Source: Methanobrevibacter ruminantium M1 (GTDB lineage: Archaea > Methanobacteriota > Methanobacteria > Methanobacteriales > Methanobacteriaceae). Taken from it: a DNA stretch of 64,000 nt. The position numbers and the translations under genes are program-made. Shown here in pieces: positions 36,678 to 45,265 of this stretch. The DNA lies in the NCBI RefSeq assembly GCF_000024185.1, contig NC_013790.1:1263501-1327500 (forward strand), given 5' to 3'. Each line of letters starts with the position of its first letter. Positions within the stretch are counted from its first letter, which is position 1. The notes beneath the pieces are model-generated. The model was not told the origin of the DNA, made no database searches, and saw only the letters and a program-made list of their open reading frames with translations.

Positions 36678-37091
36678 ATGAAATTTAACAAGAGTTTAAT
36701 TGCAATTTTTGTAATTTTGATTGTTGCTTTCAGTTCCATATCTGTCATTGCAGCGGAAGATGCAGAAGATGACAATCCTTATCATAATGGTGCTGTAATG
36801 AATGAACAGGAACCTGGATCTGGTGAAGATGATGACAATCCTTATCATAATGGTGCTGTAATGAATCCACAGGAACCTGAATCTGAGGATGATGACAATC
36901 CTTATCACCACGGTGCTCTTATGAATCCACAGGAACCTGGTTCAACAGATGATTCTCAAGCAGCAGGTTCATCTCAAGCAGATAGTTCAAATAAAGTAGC
37001 TCTTAGCAAATATCCTACTGGAAATCCATTAGTAGTTTTATTAATGTCCCTTTCCATCATTGGACTTGGTACTTTAAGAGTTAGAAAATAG
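36678..37091 (+). CDS. small secreted repeat protein with C-terminal membrane anchor
   Basis: The 137-residue protein has a signal peptide (residues 1-25, ending VIAA), then three tandem copies of an acidic block (D/E)DDNPYHNGAVMNPQEP (about 24 residues each), then a Ser-rich spacer. It ends with a C-terminal hydrophobic helix finished by RVRK, resembling a surface anchor. The repeats carry conserved Asp, Tyr and His residues and could bind metal, but this is a guess. AAGGAGG lies just before the ATG. No known domain is recognised. It follows the MarR gene on the same strand. Confidence 0.8.
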   Translation: MKFNKSLIAIFVILIVAFSSISVIAAEDAEDDNPYHNGAVMNEQEPGSGEDDDNPYHNGAVMNPQEPESEDDDNPYHHGALMNPQEPGSTDDSQAAGSSQADSSNKVALSKYPTGNPLVVLLMSLSIIGLGTLRVRK

Positions 37092-37397
37092 GTTTATAAT
37101 CTTTTAAATCTATTTTTTTTTATTTTTTTTTATCTTTTTTTGATTTTATCTTATTTTTCTGTTTTTTTTCTATTTTGAATATAACTTATTTTAATTCAAT
37201 TTCAATTTTAATTCTTAAGTCTTTTTTTTAGCATATAATATGTTCATTTAGTTTTTTCAAATATTTATCTAATTTTATTCAATTATTTTAAAATTATTTA
37301 ATAAGATTTAAATATTTTAATCAATAAAATAGTATACAAGTAAACTAATATATTTTAATAAATAGCATAGTTTATTATTGATTTTCTGGTGATTTAA
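37092..37397. other. T-rich spacer with promoter of the dehydrogenase gene
   Basis: T-rich terminator-like sequence lies at 37100-37240. A TATA-like AAGATTTAAATATTTT is near 37301-37318, upstream of the ATG at 37398. GGTGATTT precedes that ATG. Confidence 0.45.
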
Positions 37398-38336
37398 ATG
37401 AGCATAAAAAAAGTAGTTGTAGCTGGTGGAGGAGTATTAGGCAGTCAAATTGCTTATCAATCTGCATTCTGTGGATTTGATGTAACAGTTTGGCTTAGAA
37501 GCGAAGGTTCAATCGAAAGGGCAAAACCTAAGTTTGAAAGGCTCTTGAACATCTATTTAAGTACACTTGAAGCAATGAAGACTGATAAGTCTGCATATTG
37601 CAGAGGTTTAAGCAAAACAGCAGACCTAAGTGATGAGGAAATTGACAGCTTAAAGGAGCAGGCTCAAAAGGCTTTTGATAGCTTGACACTTACTACAAGC
37701 TATGAAGAAGCAGCTGATGATGCAGACCTTGTCATTGAAGCAATTGCAGAAGACCCTAATCAAAAGATAGCCTTCTATGAGGAATTGAGAAAATACCTTC
37801 CAGAAAAGACAATTCTGGTAACAAACTCATCTACCTTGCTTCCAAGCATGTTTGCTGAACACACAGGACGTCCTGAAAAGTATCTTGCATTCCACTTTGC
37901 AAATAACATCTGGGCTCAAAACACTGCTGAAGTGATGCCTCATCCTGGAACCAAACAGGAATACTTCGATGCAATTGTTGAATTTGCAGAGGACATCAAT
38001 ATGGTTCCGATTAAGGTATTGAAGGAACAGCCAGGCTATGTATTGAACTCTTTGCTGGTTCCATTCCTATCTGCAGGTCAGGCATTATGGGCAAATGAGG
38101 TTGCAGATCCTGAAACAATCGACTTGACTTGGAGGCTTGCTACAGGTGCACCTAACGGTCCTTTCCAAATATTGGATGTCGTTGGGCTTGTAACAGCATA
38201 TAATATTGTAATTATGGATCCTAGGTCAAATGACCCTGAGACAACCCAGGGAAAAATAGCTGCAAAGCTTAAAGAGAAAATAGATGCTGGTGAAACAGGT
38301 ATCAATGCAGGAAAAGGTTTCTACGAGTATGGATAG
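37398..38336 (+). CDS. 3-hydroxyacyl-CoA dehydrogenase-like protein
   Basis: A Rossmann N-terminus with GGGVLGSQIA (about 10-19) binds NAD; residues 110-180 hold the family's catalytic neighbourhood (LVTNSSTLLPS and the active-site-type histidine in LAFHFANNIW). The C-terminal helical domain (GYVLNSLLVPFLSAGQALWA) completes the fold. Bacterial relatives oxidise 3-hydroxyacyl-CoA to 3-ketoacyl-CoA; some act on other 3-hydroxy acids. At 312 residues it is a stand-alone single-domain enzyme. No thiolase, crotonase or acyl-CoA synthetase lies nearby, so the substrate in a methanogen is unclear. GGTGATTT sets the start. Confidence 0.85.
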   Translation: MSIKKVVVAGGGVLGSQIAYQSAFCGFDVTVWLRSEGSIERAKPKFERLLNIYLSTLEAMKTDKSAYCRGLSKTADLSDEEIDSLKEQAQKAFDSLTLTTSYEEAADDADLVIEAIAEDPNQKIAFYEELRKYLPEKTILVTNSSTLLPSMFAEHTGRPEKYLAFHFANNIWAQNTAEVMPHPGTKQEYFDAIVEFAEDINMVPIKVLKEQPGYVLNSLLVPFLSAGQALWANEVADPETIDLTWRLATGAPNGPFQILDVVGLVTAYNIVIMDPRSNDPETTQGKIAAKLKEKIDAGETGINAGKGFYEYG

Positions 38337-38344
38337 GCCTTTTT

Positions 38345-38620
38345 ATTAATTTTTTCTTTTTTTTAATTCTCTTTTTTTATAATTTTTTTCTTATTTTTTT
38401 TTCAATTCTTTTTTTCCTTTTTTTAATTCTCTTTTTTTATAATTTTTTTCTTATTTTTCTAATTCTCTTTTTTTATAATTTTTTTCTTATTTTTTTAATT
38501 CTCTTTTTTTATAATTTTTTTTCTTATTTTTTTAATTCTCTTTTTTTATAATTTTTTTCTTATTTTTTTAATTCTTTTTTTTTAATTTTTTTCAATTCTC
38601 ATTTTTTATAATTTTTCTTC
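38345..38620. repeat. T-rich tandem repeat after the dehydrogenase gene
   Basis: About six copies of a 36-40 base unit with the core AATTCTCTTTTTTTATAATT follow the stop codon. They are almost pure T and A on this strand and probably act as multiplied termination signals. The rest of the gap to 38979 is AT-rich with a TATA-like ATTTATAAATATTTTC near 38897. Confidence 0.8.
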
Positions 38621-38979
38621 TTAATTTTTATTCTTTTTATATTTTTTTAAATAATTATTACTCATTTGTTTAAACTATTGATGATTTTTATTCTATTGGG
38701 ATTTTGCTAATAATTATATCGATTTTATTAAACTGTCCTATTTTTTTCTAATTTAATGACTATATTATTTTTTTTCAAATATTAAATTTTACAAAATTAT
38801 ATAAAATTAATAAAATATTAATCAAATGTTCATTAAAACTTATTTTTTACTAAACATTACAAAGTTAAACAATAAAAAATTTAAATAAAAAGAAAGATTT
38901 ATAAATATTTTCTTATATAAATAAGAATAACGAATTTTTATAGATTTTATATAAATTCTGATATTTTAGGAGATATACT

Positions 38980-39663
38980 ATGATAGTTAGTGTAATTGGT
39001 GGAACTGGTCCACAAGGTTTAGGAATTGCTCTTAGATTAGCAATTGAAGGTGTAGAAGTTATTGTTGGTTCTCGTAAAGAAGAAAAAGCATTAGATGTTG
39101 TTGCAGAAGCAAAAGAAAAATATGCAGACTATGACTTAAACATAAAAGGTTTAGCTAACGAAGATGCAGCTAAAGAAGGTGACATCTTAATCCTTACAGT
39201 ACCTCTTGCAGCACAAAAGCCAACTGTTGAAGGAATTAAGGAATTTTGTACTGACAAGATTGTATTAGATGCTACTGTACCTTTAGAAACTGCAATCGGA
39301 GGTAAACCATTCAGATTCATAGACCTAATGGAAGGTTCCGCAGCAGAACGTACTGCAAGCATTCTTGATGGAACCGGAGCAAAAGTTATCTGCGCATTCT
39401 GTAACATAAGTAACTCTCACTTATCCAACATTCCAGAAGACATTGACTGTGACTGTTTGATTGCCGGAGATGACAAGGAAGCTAAGGAAATTGCAGCAGA
39501 GCTCATCAACAAGATTCCAGGTGTCAGAACAATCGACACAGGAATTTTAGAAAAATCCAGAATCATTGAAAAGATCACTCCACTTTTAATTGGATTAAAC
39601 ATAAAATACAAATCCCATTACGGTGGTCTTAGAATTACTGGAATTCCTAAATTGGATGAATAA
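38980..39663 (+). CDS. npdG: F420H2:NADP oxidoreductase
   Basis: The enzyme moves hydride between reduced coenzyme F420 and NADP, supplying NADPH for biosynthesis in methanogens. The N-terminal GGTGPQGLG motif (8-16) and GSRKEEKA bind NADP; the conserved LTVPLAAQ and DATVPLE segments are present, as is the C-terminal NIKYKSHYGGLRITGI typical of this family. The length of 227 residues is normal. AGGAGAT lies before the ATG. It is monocistronic; an insertion sequence sits 130 bases downstream. Confidence 0.94.
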   Translation: MIVSVIGGTGPQGLGIALRLAIEGVEVIVGSRKEEKALDVVAEAKEKYADYDLNIKGLANEDAAKEGDILILTVPLAAQKPTVEGIKEFCTDKIVLDATVPLETAIGGKPFRFIDLMEGSAAERTASILDGTGAKVICAFCNISNSHLSNIPEDIDCDCLIAGDDKEAKEIAAELINKIPGVRTIDTGILEKSRIIEKITPLLIGLNIKYKSHYGGLRITGIPKLDE

Positions 39664-39795
39664 GTCAAACTTTTAAAAAAAGTTTGATTAAAATTTTTAT
39701 TTATTCATTCTTTTAATTTCTTTTTTTTTATTCATTTTTTTTATATTTTAATTTACAGGTCTAATTTTCATAATCAGTCTTTTTTTCTTAATTAT

Positions 39796-41584
39796 GGGTG
39801 TCCGCCAAAATAAAATTTTGACAACACCAGTTAAAATATGGTTGCTCTGACCTCTAATTTCTCTTGGACAGAAATTTTCTCACAGAAATCAACTATATCT
39901 TCTTTATCATTTTTTATTTCTTGTTCTAAGTTAAATAATCGTATTAAATTATAAGCCACGGCATCTAATAGTATTCTTTCTTCTGTCTTTGTTTTTCCTA
40001 TCACTACTTCGCTTTCTATATGGAATTGTTCCTTTAAAATGCCAAAAGGTCCTTCGACAGATGACCTTTTTGCATATTCTTCCTTATATTCCTCTGTTTC
40101 CATTTTTTCCCACATTGCTTTCTTTAAACTTCCGCCATATTCGGTGATTGTTCTGTGGGTTTGGGTGGATGAAAGGCAGTTTTCACGGCAATTGCAAGCC
40201 TTACAAGCACCATAATTGGAATATAAACGCTTAATTTTGTCTGGCTTGTCCAAATCATCATTTTTTTCAGTGTATTTGTTGAAAAAATACATTATTTGGC
40301 CTTCTGGACATTCAAATGCATCAATTTCAGGGAAGTATTTGAAGTGATCCTTGTGATATGGGTTCTTGTTCAATCTTCCGATTTTTTCCTTGGATTGCTT
40401 TCTATCTGGTATAACTCCATTTATTTGATTATCTGCAAGATATGATAAGCTTTCTTCATTCAGATAGATTGTATCTGCCAATACGAATCTTGGTATTACG
40501 TTTGTGTTGTTTATTGCCTTATCTACGATTTTTGGCAATTGGTAATGGTCTGTAGGGGCTTGTACGACGTTTATTGCACAAATCATTTTTGTATCGTAAT
40601 CGACTGCAGATTGGATATTATAGCTTATTTGTGAGTTTCCTTTCTTGCTTTTCATCCAACGTGCTTCTATGTCGGTTACTGGCACTGATTTTTGACCAGA
40701 CAGTGTGAATTGTGTTTTAATGTCATCCAAGAGGTATAATTTTTCTTGGTTGCTGATTTTTTTATTTTCAAGAATCTCTCGGGCCGGTTTATGGAGTTTA
40801 TCTAGCTCTTCCTGACTTACACGGCCTCCTTCGAAGTAACGGGTTAATATTTCAGTTTCTTTTTCTGTGATCACTTTATTTTTTGAATTGTATGCTTTTT
40901 TGATGGTTCCGTCAATGGAAACTTCGTTGAAATCAGTGTAATCCACATCTGAAGCTTTTTTTAAGGTTGCTTTTAACAATTCATTGTAATATTTGCCGTA
41001 TTTTTCTCTGTATCGTTGTAATGATCGTTCTGAAGGACAAATTCCATTTCCAACGAATTTATATACGTCATGATATTTTACCATGTCTGCTAAGAATCTC
41101 ATACTATCAATATGCTCGATTTTAGCATAAATAAGCAATTTTAACATCTCTTTCACAGGAAAACTGTCACGCCCTTTCTTCTTTTTATTTTCTTTGATTC
41201 CTAAAAGAGGATAATATTCGTCAATGAAATCCACAACAAAACGAGAAATATGATCCTCTGGAATGTTAAAATCTAAAGTTCTAATGCCTAATTTTATTTG
41301 TTCTTCATCAGGAATTCTTTTAACCATAAATAACACCAAAATATTAACCCTTTGTTGATATTATTTATGTTTAAAGTAGTATATAAAGTTTACTATAATA
41401 TTATTGCTTTATTTCATATTTAAAGAATAATTAACAAGTAAAAAATTTTTTCAAGGTGCAAGCACCAAAATTAAAAGAAAACAATAGAAAAAACATCGAA
41501 TTTTAAAAAAATAACTAAAATAAATAACTTAAAAAATTGAAAATTTTAAACTTTTTTAAAAAAATAGCTTTTTGGCGGACCCTC
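39796..41584 (-). mobile_element. IS1182-type insertion sequence
   Basis: The element carries one transposase gene read from the minus strand. Its ends form imperfect inverted repeats: GGGTGTCCGCCAAAA at 39796 and, inverted, GAGGGTCCGCCAAAA ending at 41584. TTAT directly flanks both ends (39792-39795 and 41585-41588), which fits a 4-base target duplication. Size about 1.79 kb. Because ends and gene are intact, the copy may still be active. Confidence 0.85.
39831..41327 (-). CDS. IS1182-family DDE transposase
   Basis: The 498-residue transposase has the N-terminal helical DNA-binding region of IS1182/IS1380-like enzymes (FPVKEMLKLLIYAKIEHIDS...). A DDE core follows, with EVSIDGTIKKA, VLADTIYL and the late ERSSVEGPFG-type glutamate region (KRSSVEGPFGILKEQFH). 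A cysteine cluster (C.AC.CRENC) matches the zinc finger near the C-terminus of this family. The start ATG at 41327 is preceded by GGTG; four further upstream codons beginning with TTG are less likely. No frameshift or stop interrupts it. Confidence 0.9.
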   Translation of the reverse strand: MVKRIPDEEQIKLGIRTLDFNIPEDHISRFVVDFIDEYYPLLGIKENKKKKGRDSFPVKEMLKLLIYAKIEHIDSMRFLADMVKYHDVYKFVGNGICPSERSLQRYREKYGKYYNELLKATLKKASDVDYTDFNEVSIDGTIKKAYNSKNKVITEKETEILTRYFEGGRVSQEELDKLHKPAREILENKKISNQEKLYLLDDIKTQFTLSGQKSVPVTDIEARWMKSKKGNSQISYNIQSAVDYDTKMICAINVVQAPTDHYQLPKIVDKAINNTNVIPRFVLADTIYLNEESLSYLADNQINGVIPDRKQSKEKIGRLNKNPYHKDHFKYFPEIDAFECPEGQIMYFFNKYTEKNDDLDKPDKIKRLYSNYGACKACNCRENCLSSTQTHRTITEYGGSLKKAMWEKMETEEYKEEYAKRSSVEGPFGILKEQFHIESEVVIGKTKTEERILLDAVAYNLIRLFNLEQEIKNDKEDIVDFCEKISVQEKLEVRATIF

Positions 41585-41679
41585 TTATTTTTTGTTTTTT
41601 AGGTTTTAATCTATTACAGATTCAAGGATTCATTAATTTATTCAAAACTTTTATTATCCTCTTTTCTTAAACTAATATT

Positions 41680-42582
41680 ATGAATATTATAAAAAATCTG
41701 CCTTTGGCAATAACCGGATTGATATTGGCCATTCTTTCACTTGGAAAGATATTCGCTGATTTCAGCGCCATATTCTTCATAATCGGCTCTATTTTAATAT
41801 TTATGGTATTGCTAAAGCTTGTTTTTCATTTCAATGACTTTTTCAATGAGCTGAACAATCTGATTCCATTAAGCACATTCGGTACATTCTCAATGGCTCT
41901 TATGCTTTGGAGCACATATCTAAAGCCCTTATTCCTGCCATTGTCACAAGATATTGCCTTTGTGATATGGATTTTAGGAATAATAATTCACCTATCCATT
42001 ATTTTGTTCTTTACAAACAACTATGTGCTTAACAATTTCAATATTGAAGATGTCTATGCAACTTGGTGGATCGTCTATATTGGAATTACCATGGCTGCAA
42101 TTACAGCTCCAGCCCATGGCCTCTCAAAATATGGATTCATTTTCTTTGGAATAGGATTTATATTGATGATACCAACATTGGTTCTGGTCTCCTACAGATA
42201 CATTAATTTTAAACAAATAGACGATCAAAATAAGCCATTCATTTGCATTTATGCTGCAATTTTATCAATCCTTATTGTAGGATACGTGAATGCTATGACA
42301 ATAAACGGCACTTTTCTAAGCATTATCTACATAGGGGCAGTTATTTTTTATATTTTTGCAATAATTCAAGCATTCAAGTTTATAATAATTGAAAGATTGA
42401 AGTTTATGCCAAGCTTTTCAGCCTTTACATTTCCATTTGTAATAAGCGCAATAGCTACAGGGGAGGCCTATAAGTTCTTTGGACTTGATATTTTGAATTA
42501 TCTCTTTTATATTCAAGCGTTTATAGCTTTGATTTTAGTAATATTTGTATTGTATAATTATTTGAAGTTTTTAATGAACTAG
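41680..42582 (+). CDS. TDT-family (TehA/Mae1-like) membrane transporter
   Basis: The 300-residue protein has about ten membrane-spanning segments and the family signature near the end (MPSFSAFTFPFVISAIAT). This is the tellurite-resistance/dicarboxylate transporter family, which includes anion channels and dicarboxylate or sulfite exporters; the substrate here cannot be told. ORF begins at an ATG with no clear ribosome binding site, and the promoter lies close to the insertion sequence end 95 bases upstream, so the IS could affect its expression. Confidence 0.85.
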   Translation: MNIIKNLPLAITGLILAILSLGKIFADFSAIFFIIGSILIFMVLLKLVFHFNDFFNELNNLIPLSTFGTFSMALMLWSTYLKPLFLPLSQDIAFVIWILGIIIHLSIILFFTNNYVLNNFNIEDVYATWWIVYIGITMAAITAPAHGLSKYGFIFFGIGFILMIPTLVLVSYRYINFKQIDDQNKPFICIYAAILSILIVGYVNAMTINGTFLSIIYIGAVIFYIFAIIQAFKFIIIERLKFMPSFSAFTFPFVISAIATGEAYKFFGLDILNYLFYIQAFIALILVIFVLYNYLKFLMN

Positions 42583-42677
42583 GAGAGTTAAAATAAATAA
42601 AATAAATAAAATAAGTTAAAAGTTAAATTAACAAAACAAGGGCTATTATTTCTTTGATAAAATTTTAGGGTGTTTAA

Positions 42678-43187
42678 ATGAATGCAATATTTAAAAGAAA
42701 AAGCATAAGAAAGTTTTTAGATAAGCCAATAGAAGATGAAAAGATAGAAAGGCTTCTAAGGGCAGGAATGCAGGCTCCATCTGCCATCAATTCACAGCCA
42801 TGGGAATTTATTGTGGTCCGGGATAAGGATTCCATAAAGACAATAGAGAATATGAGCCTCTATTCAAAGCCTGCCAAAACATCAACCTGCTGCATAATCA
42901 CATTATTCAACAAAAAATACACTGATAAGTTTGATGATTACTGTTGGGTTGAGCAGGATATGGGAGCATGCACTGAGAATATACTATTGCAGGCAGTTGA
43001 AGAAGGCCTTGGGGCTGTATGGCTTGGAACATATCCTAATGAGGAAAGGGTGAATTATCTTAAAGAGCATTTTGATATTCCAGATAATGTTTATCCTTAC
43101 TCTGTCATTGTTTTAGGATATCCTACAGAGGATTATCATGGAGAAAGTCGTTTTGATGAAAGCAGAATACATTATGAGACTTATTGA
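42678..43187 (+). CDS. nitroreductase-family flavoprotein 1
   Basis: The 169-residue FMN protein opens with the family's phosphate-binding RKSIRKFLDKPIEDEKIERL and continues with LRAGMQAPSAINSQPWEF; GLGAVWLGTYP and IVLGYP are the late FMN-site strands. Such enzymes use NAD(P)H to reduce nitro compounds, quinones or flavins; the true substrate in methanogens is unknown. AGGGTG sets the start. It forms a tandem pair with the next gene (65 bases apart). Confidence 0.92.
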   Translation: MNAIFKRKSIRKFLDKPIEDEKIERLLRAGMQAPSAINSQPWEFIVVRDKDSIKTIENMSLYSKPAKTSTCCIITLFNKKYTDKFDDYCWVEQDMGACTENILLQAVEEGLGAVWLGTYPNEERVNYLKEHFDIPDNVYPYSVIVLGYPTEDYHGESRFDESRIHYETY

Positions 43188-43252
43188 TGGTTTGTTTATT
43201 TTTAATAGCTTATTTTAAGAAAATAATTTTATTTTATAATTAAGGTGATTTT

Positions 43253-43774
43253 ATGGATTTATTAGATGTGATGCTTAAAAGAAGAAGTGTAAGAAGATAT
43301 ACAGATGAAGAGATTCCGGAAGAAAAGCTAAATAAAATATTGCAGGCAGGTATGCTTGCTCCAACAAGCAGAAACAGAAAGCCTTGCAGTTTTCTTCTTA
43401 TAAATGATAAGGATTCCTTGGTGGAATTGGCAAATTCTAAAGAGCATGGTGCAGAGCTCTTAAAGGGTGCAAAGCAAGCTATAGCAGTAATTGCCAATCC
43501 AAATGTATCAGACACTTGGATTGAGGACTCCTCCATTGCACTTGCATTCATGCATCTAATGGCTGCAGAGCAGGATGTCGGAAGCTGCTGGGTTCAGATG
43601 CATCTTAGAAAGTCTAAGGATGGCCAGTGGTCTGAGGAACTTGCAAGAGAGATTCTTGGGCTTGACGACTACTTTAGAATAGTTGGCATATTGGCTCTTG
43701 GAATGGCTGATGGCCAGCCTAAGCCACATAGCCTTGATGAAATTGACTTAAATGATGTGCATATCTTGCATTAA
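43253..43774 (+). CDS. nitroreductase-family flavoprotein 2
   Basis: This 173-residue paralog of the preceding gene has RRSVRRYTDEEIPEEKLNKI and LQAGMLAPTSRNRKPCSF as FMN-binding elements, and VGSCWVQMH in place of the usual GLG-W motif. The pair arose by old duplication, since identity is low outside the motifs. AAGGTGAT precedes the ATG. The role is probably reduction of a small molecule; not further defined. Confidence 0.92.
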   Translation: MDLLDVMLKRRSVRRYTDEEIPEEKLNKILQAGMLAPTSRNRKPCSFLLINDKDSLVELANSKEHGAELLKGAKQAIAVIANPNVSDTWIEDSSIALAFMHLMAAEQDVGSCWVQMHLRKSKDGQWSEELAREILGLDDYFRIVGILALGMADGQPKPHSLDEIDLNDVHILH

Positions 43775-43867
43775 AATTAAAAATTATGTTATTAGATGAA
43801 AATAAAGTAAATTTTGACTTTTTCCAAGTCATCTTTTATTTTTTAACAGATTTAAATTTAAATTGAC

Positions 43868-44443
43868 TTATTCCAAGTCAAACACTCTTATATTCTCATA
43901 AATAGGTCCTTGAGGTGTCAATGTGCTCTTTTTAAGACATACCCTATTCACTGTCATGGATCCTATTTTTATATTCTTATTCTTTTCAATCACATCCCTT
44001 ATCTCATTCTTGTTTTTAGGGCTTTTTACCCTTCCTATTGTAAGATGTGAAATGTAGTTTCTCTCCTTTTTGAATCCAAGCTTTTTAAACTCTTTATCAA
44101 GCTCCTTTTGAAGGTCTGTTATCTTGGAATCCTTATCTATTCCAAGCCAGAGAACCTTTATTACCTTCTGATTTGGAAAGCATCCGCAGTTTTCTATCTT
44201 AAGTTCAAATGAAGAATAGTTCTTTATTATCTTTTCAACTGCACCACTTATGTCCTCTACTATATCCTCATCGATGTTTCCAAAGAACTTTAATGTAAAA
44301 TGCATGTTTTCAGCGGGAACATACTTGATCTTGGTGTCTGTCTTTTTAAAATCCCCTTGAACGTCTAATATTGGTGGCACTAGGCTTTCGTCAAGTTCAA
44401 TTGCTAAAAAGCTTCTGATTGTCTCTTTTTCATTTGCTTTCAT
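43868..44443 (-). CDS. thpR: RNA 2',3'-cyclic phosphodiesterase (LigT/ThpR)
   Basis: The protein belongs to the 2H phosphoesterase family; its two catalytic HxT motifs are HFTL and HLTI. Members open 2',3'-cyclic phosphates on RNA ends and can join tRNA halves in vitro. The start is placed at the ATG at 44443 with GAGG 6 bases before it, giving 191 residues; an ATG four codons upstream overlaps that site. It is transcribed leftwards, convergent with the nitroreductase pair and divergent from the aroA' region. Confidence 0.93.
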   Translation of the reverse strand: MKANEKETIRSFLAIELDESLVPPILDVQGDFKKTDTKIKYVPAENMHFTLKFFGNIDEDIVEDISGAVEKIIKNYSSFELKIENCGCFPNQKVIKVLWLGIDKDSKITDLQKELDKEFKKLGFKKERNYISHLTIGRVKSPKNKNEIRDVIEKNKNIKIGSMTVNRVCLKKSTLTPQGPIYENIRVFDLE

Positions 44444-44649
44444 CAAATTCCTCATTTTTCTTTTTAGATATCTATATGTTTGTTTTAGTTTAATAATCTA
44501 TATGTTTTGTTTATCGTATTTTTTCTTTTTTAATCTTGATTTTCCTTTAAAATTATTTTGAACAAATATTTTTATATGATTTCTAATTTCTTTTTATATT
44601 TTATCTTTTTTTCTTAAAAAGCGAATATTTATATATAATAGAAGAGAAA

Positions 44650-44880
44650 TAAAAAATCAAAGGAGAGAATTAGTCTCTCCATTTGATTTGGAGATACAAA
44701 CTAATTGTGCTTATCATCAATGAGATAATAGGCATTAGAGTTTGTATCTCTTTCTCCGCTATAATATATATCACCCCCTATAACAGTTTTAGGATAAATT
44801 CCTTGGAAAGTTCCCTTTAGGATTTAATCCCTTAGGAAAGATTCTTCAGAAAAAATCCATTCTAAACTTGCTACAATATT
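44650..44880 (-). ncRNA. candidate structured RNA B with terminator hairpin
   Basis: Read on the minus strand, a TATA box (CATATATAAA, about 44904-44894) predicts a start in AATATTGTAGC near 44875. The RNA then has two 28-base imperfect repeats (44845-44789), an isolated GGGGGTGAT, a long hairpin with 12-15 paired bases (44750-44739 with 44702-44691), and a 15-pair hairpin (44689-44654, loop CTAAT, one bulge). The last is followed by TTTTTT, like a terminator. On the plus strand a second TATA box (44626-44640) also faces the hairpins, so the strand is not certain. One minus-strand frame of 40 codons ends in the long hairpin but has no proper start. Confidence 0.5.
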
Positions 44881-44951
44881 ATTCTGTTTTTTTCTTTATA
44901 TATGGATTTTGAGAGCATTTGAAAAGTATTATTGGCTAATTTTAATGTATA

Positions 44952-45139
44952 GTTTACTATTTAAAATTTTAAGTGTTTTGGTTTACTATTTATAATATAT
45001 AGTTAATTTACTGCCTTTTTTTAATCATTTTTTTACTATTTATTCCATATGGTTTACTTTGGTTTTGGTTGGTTTACTATTTATTTTATATAGTTTACTT
45101 GGATTAGGGTCAGTTTATTATTTATTTCATAGGGTTTAC
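44952..45139 (+). promoter_or_regulatory. phased GTTTAC array upstream of aroA'
   Basis: GTTTAC-like hexamers stand at 45031, 45052, 45072, 45093, 45113 and 45134, spaced 21, 20, 21, 20 and 21 bases, with two more at 44952 and 44981. They are arranged as three 41-base units each opening with (G/T)TTTA(C/T)TATTTATT. The spacing equals two turns of DNA, so a protein could bind all sites on one face. The same motif and 41-base spacing occur at 31913. Confidence 0.75.
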
Positions 45140-45265
45140 TTTAATTTGAATAATTTTTTTCTTTTTCCATCATTAGATTTATATAATAAAAACTATAAAT
45201 TATATTCATAGCATAAAAAAATACAACAATGTATAAAAATATACATCAGATAACATTTTTTTATA

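Noticed and set aside
44691-44860. Minus-strand frame of about 40 codons ending GERDTNSNAYYLIDDKHN
   Set aside because: It looks protein-like but has no start codon with the GGGGGTGAT sequence correctly placed, and an in-frame stop lies upstream. Hairpins overlapping it favour a structured RNA.
44952-45139. Phased GTTTAC repeats considered as a CRISPR array
   Set aside because: Units are only 41 bases, imperfect, with no unique spacers and no cas genes in the window.
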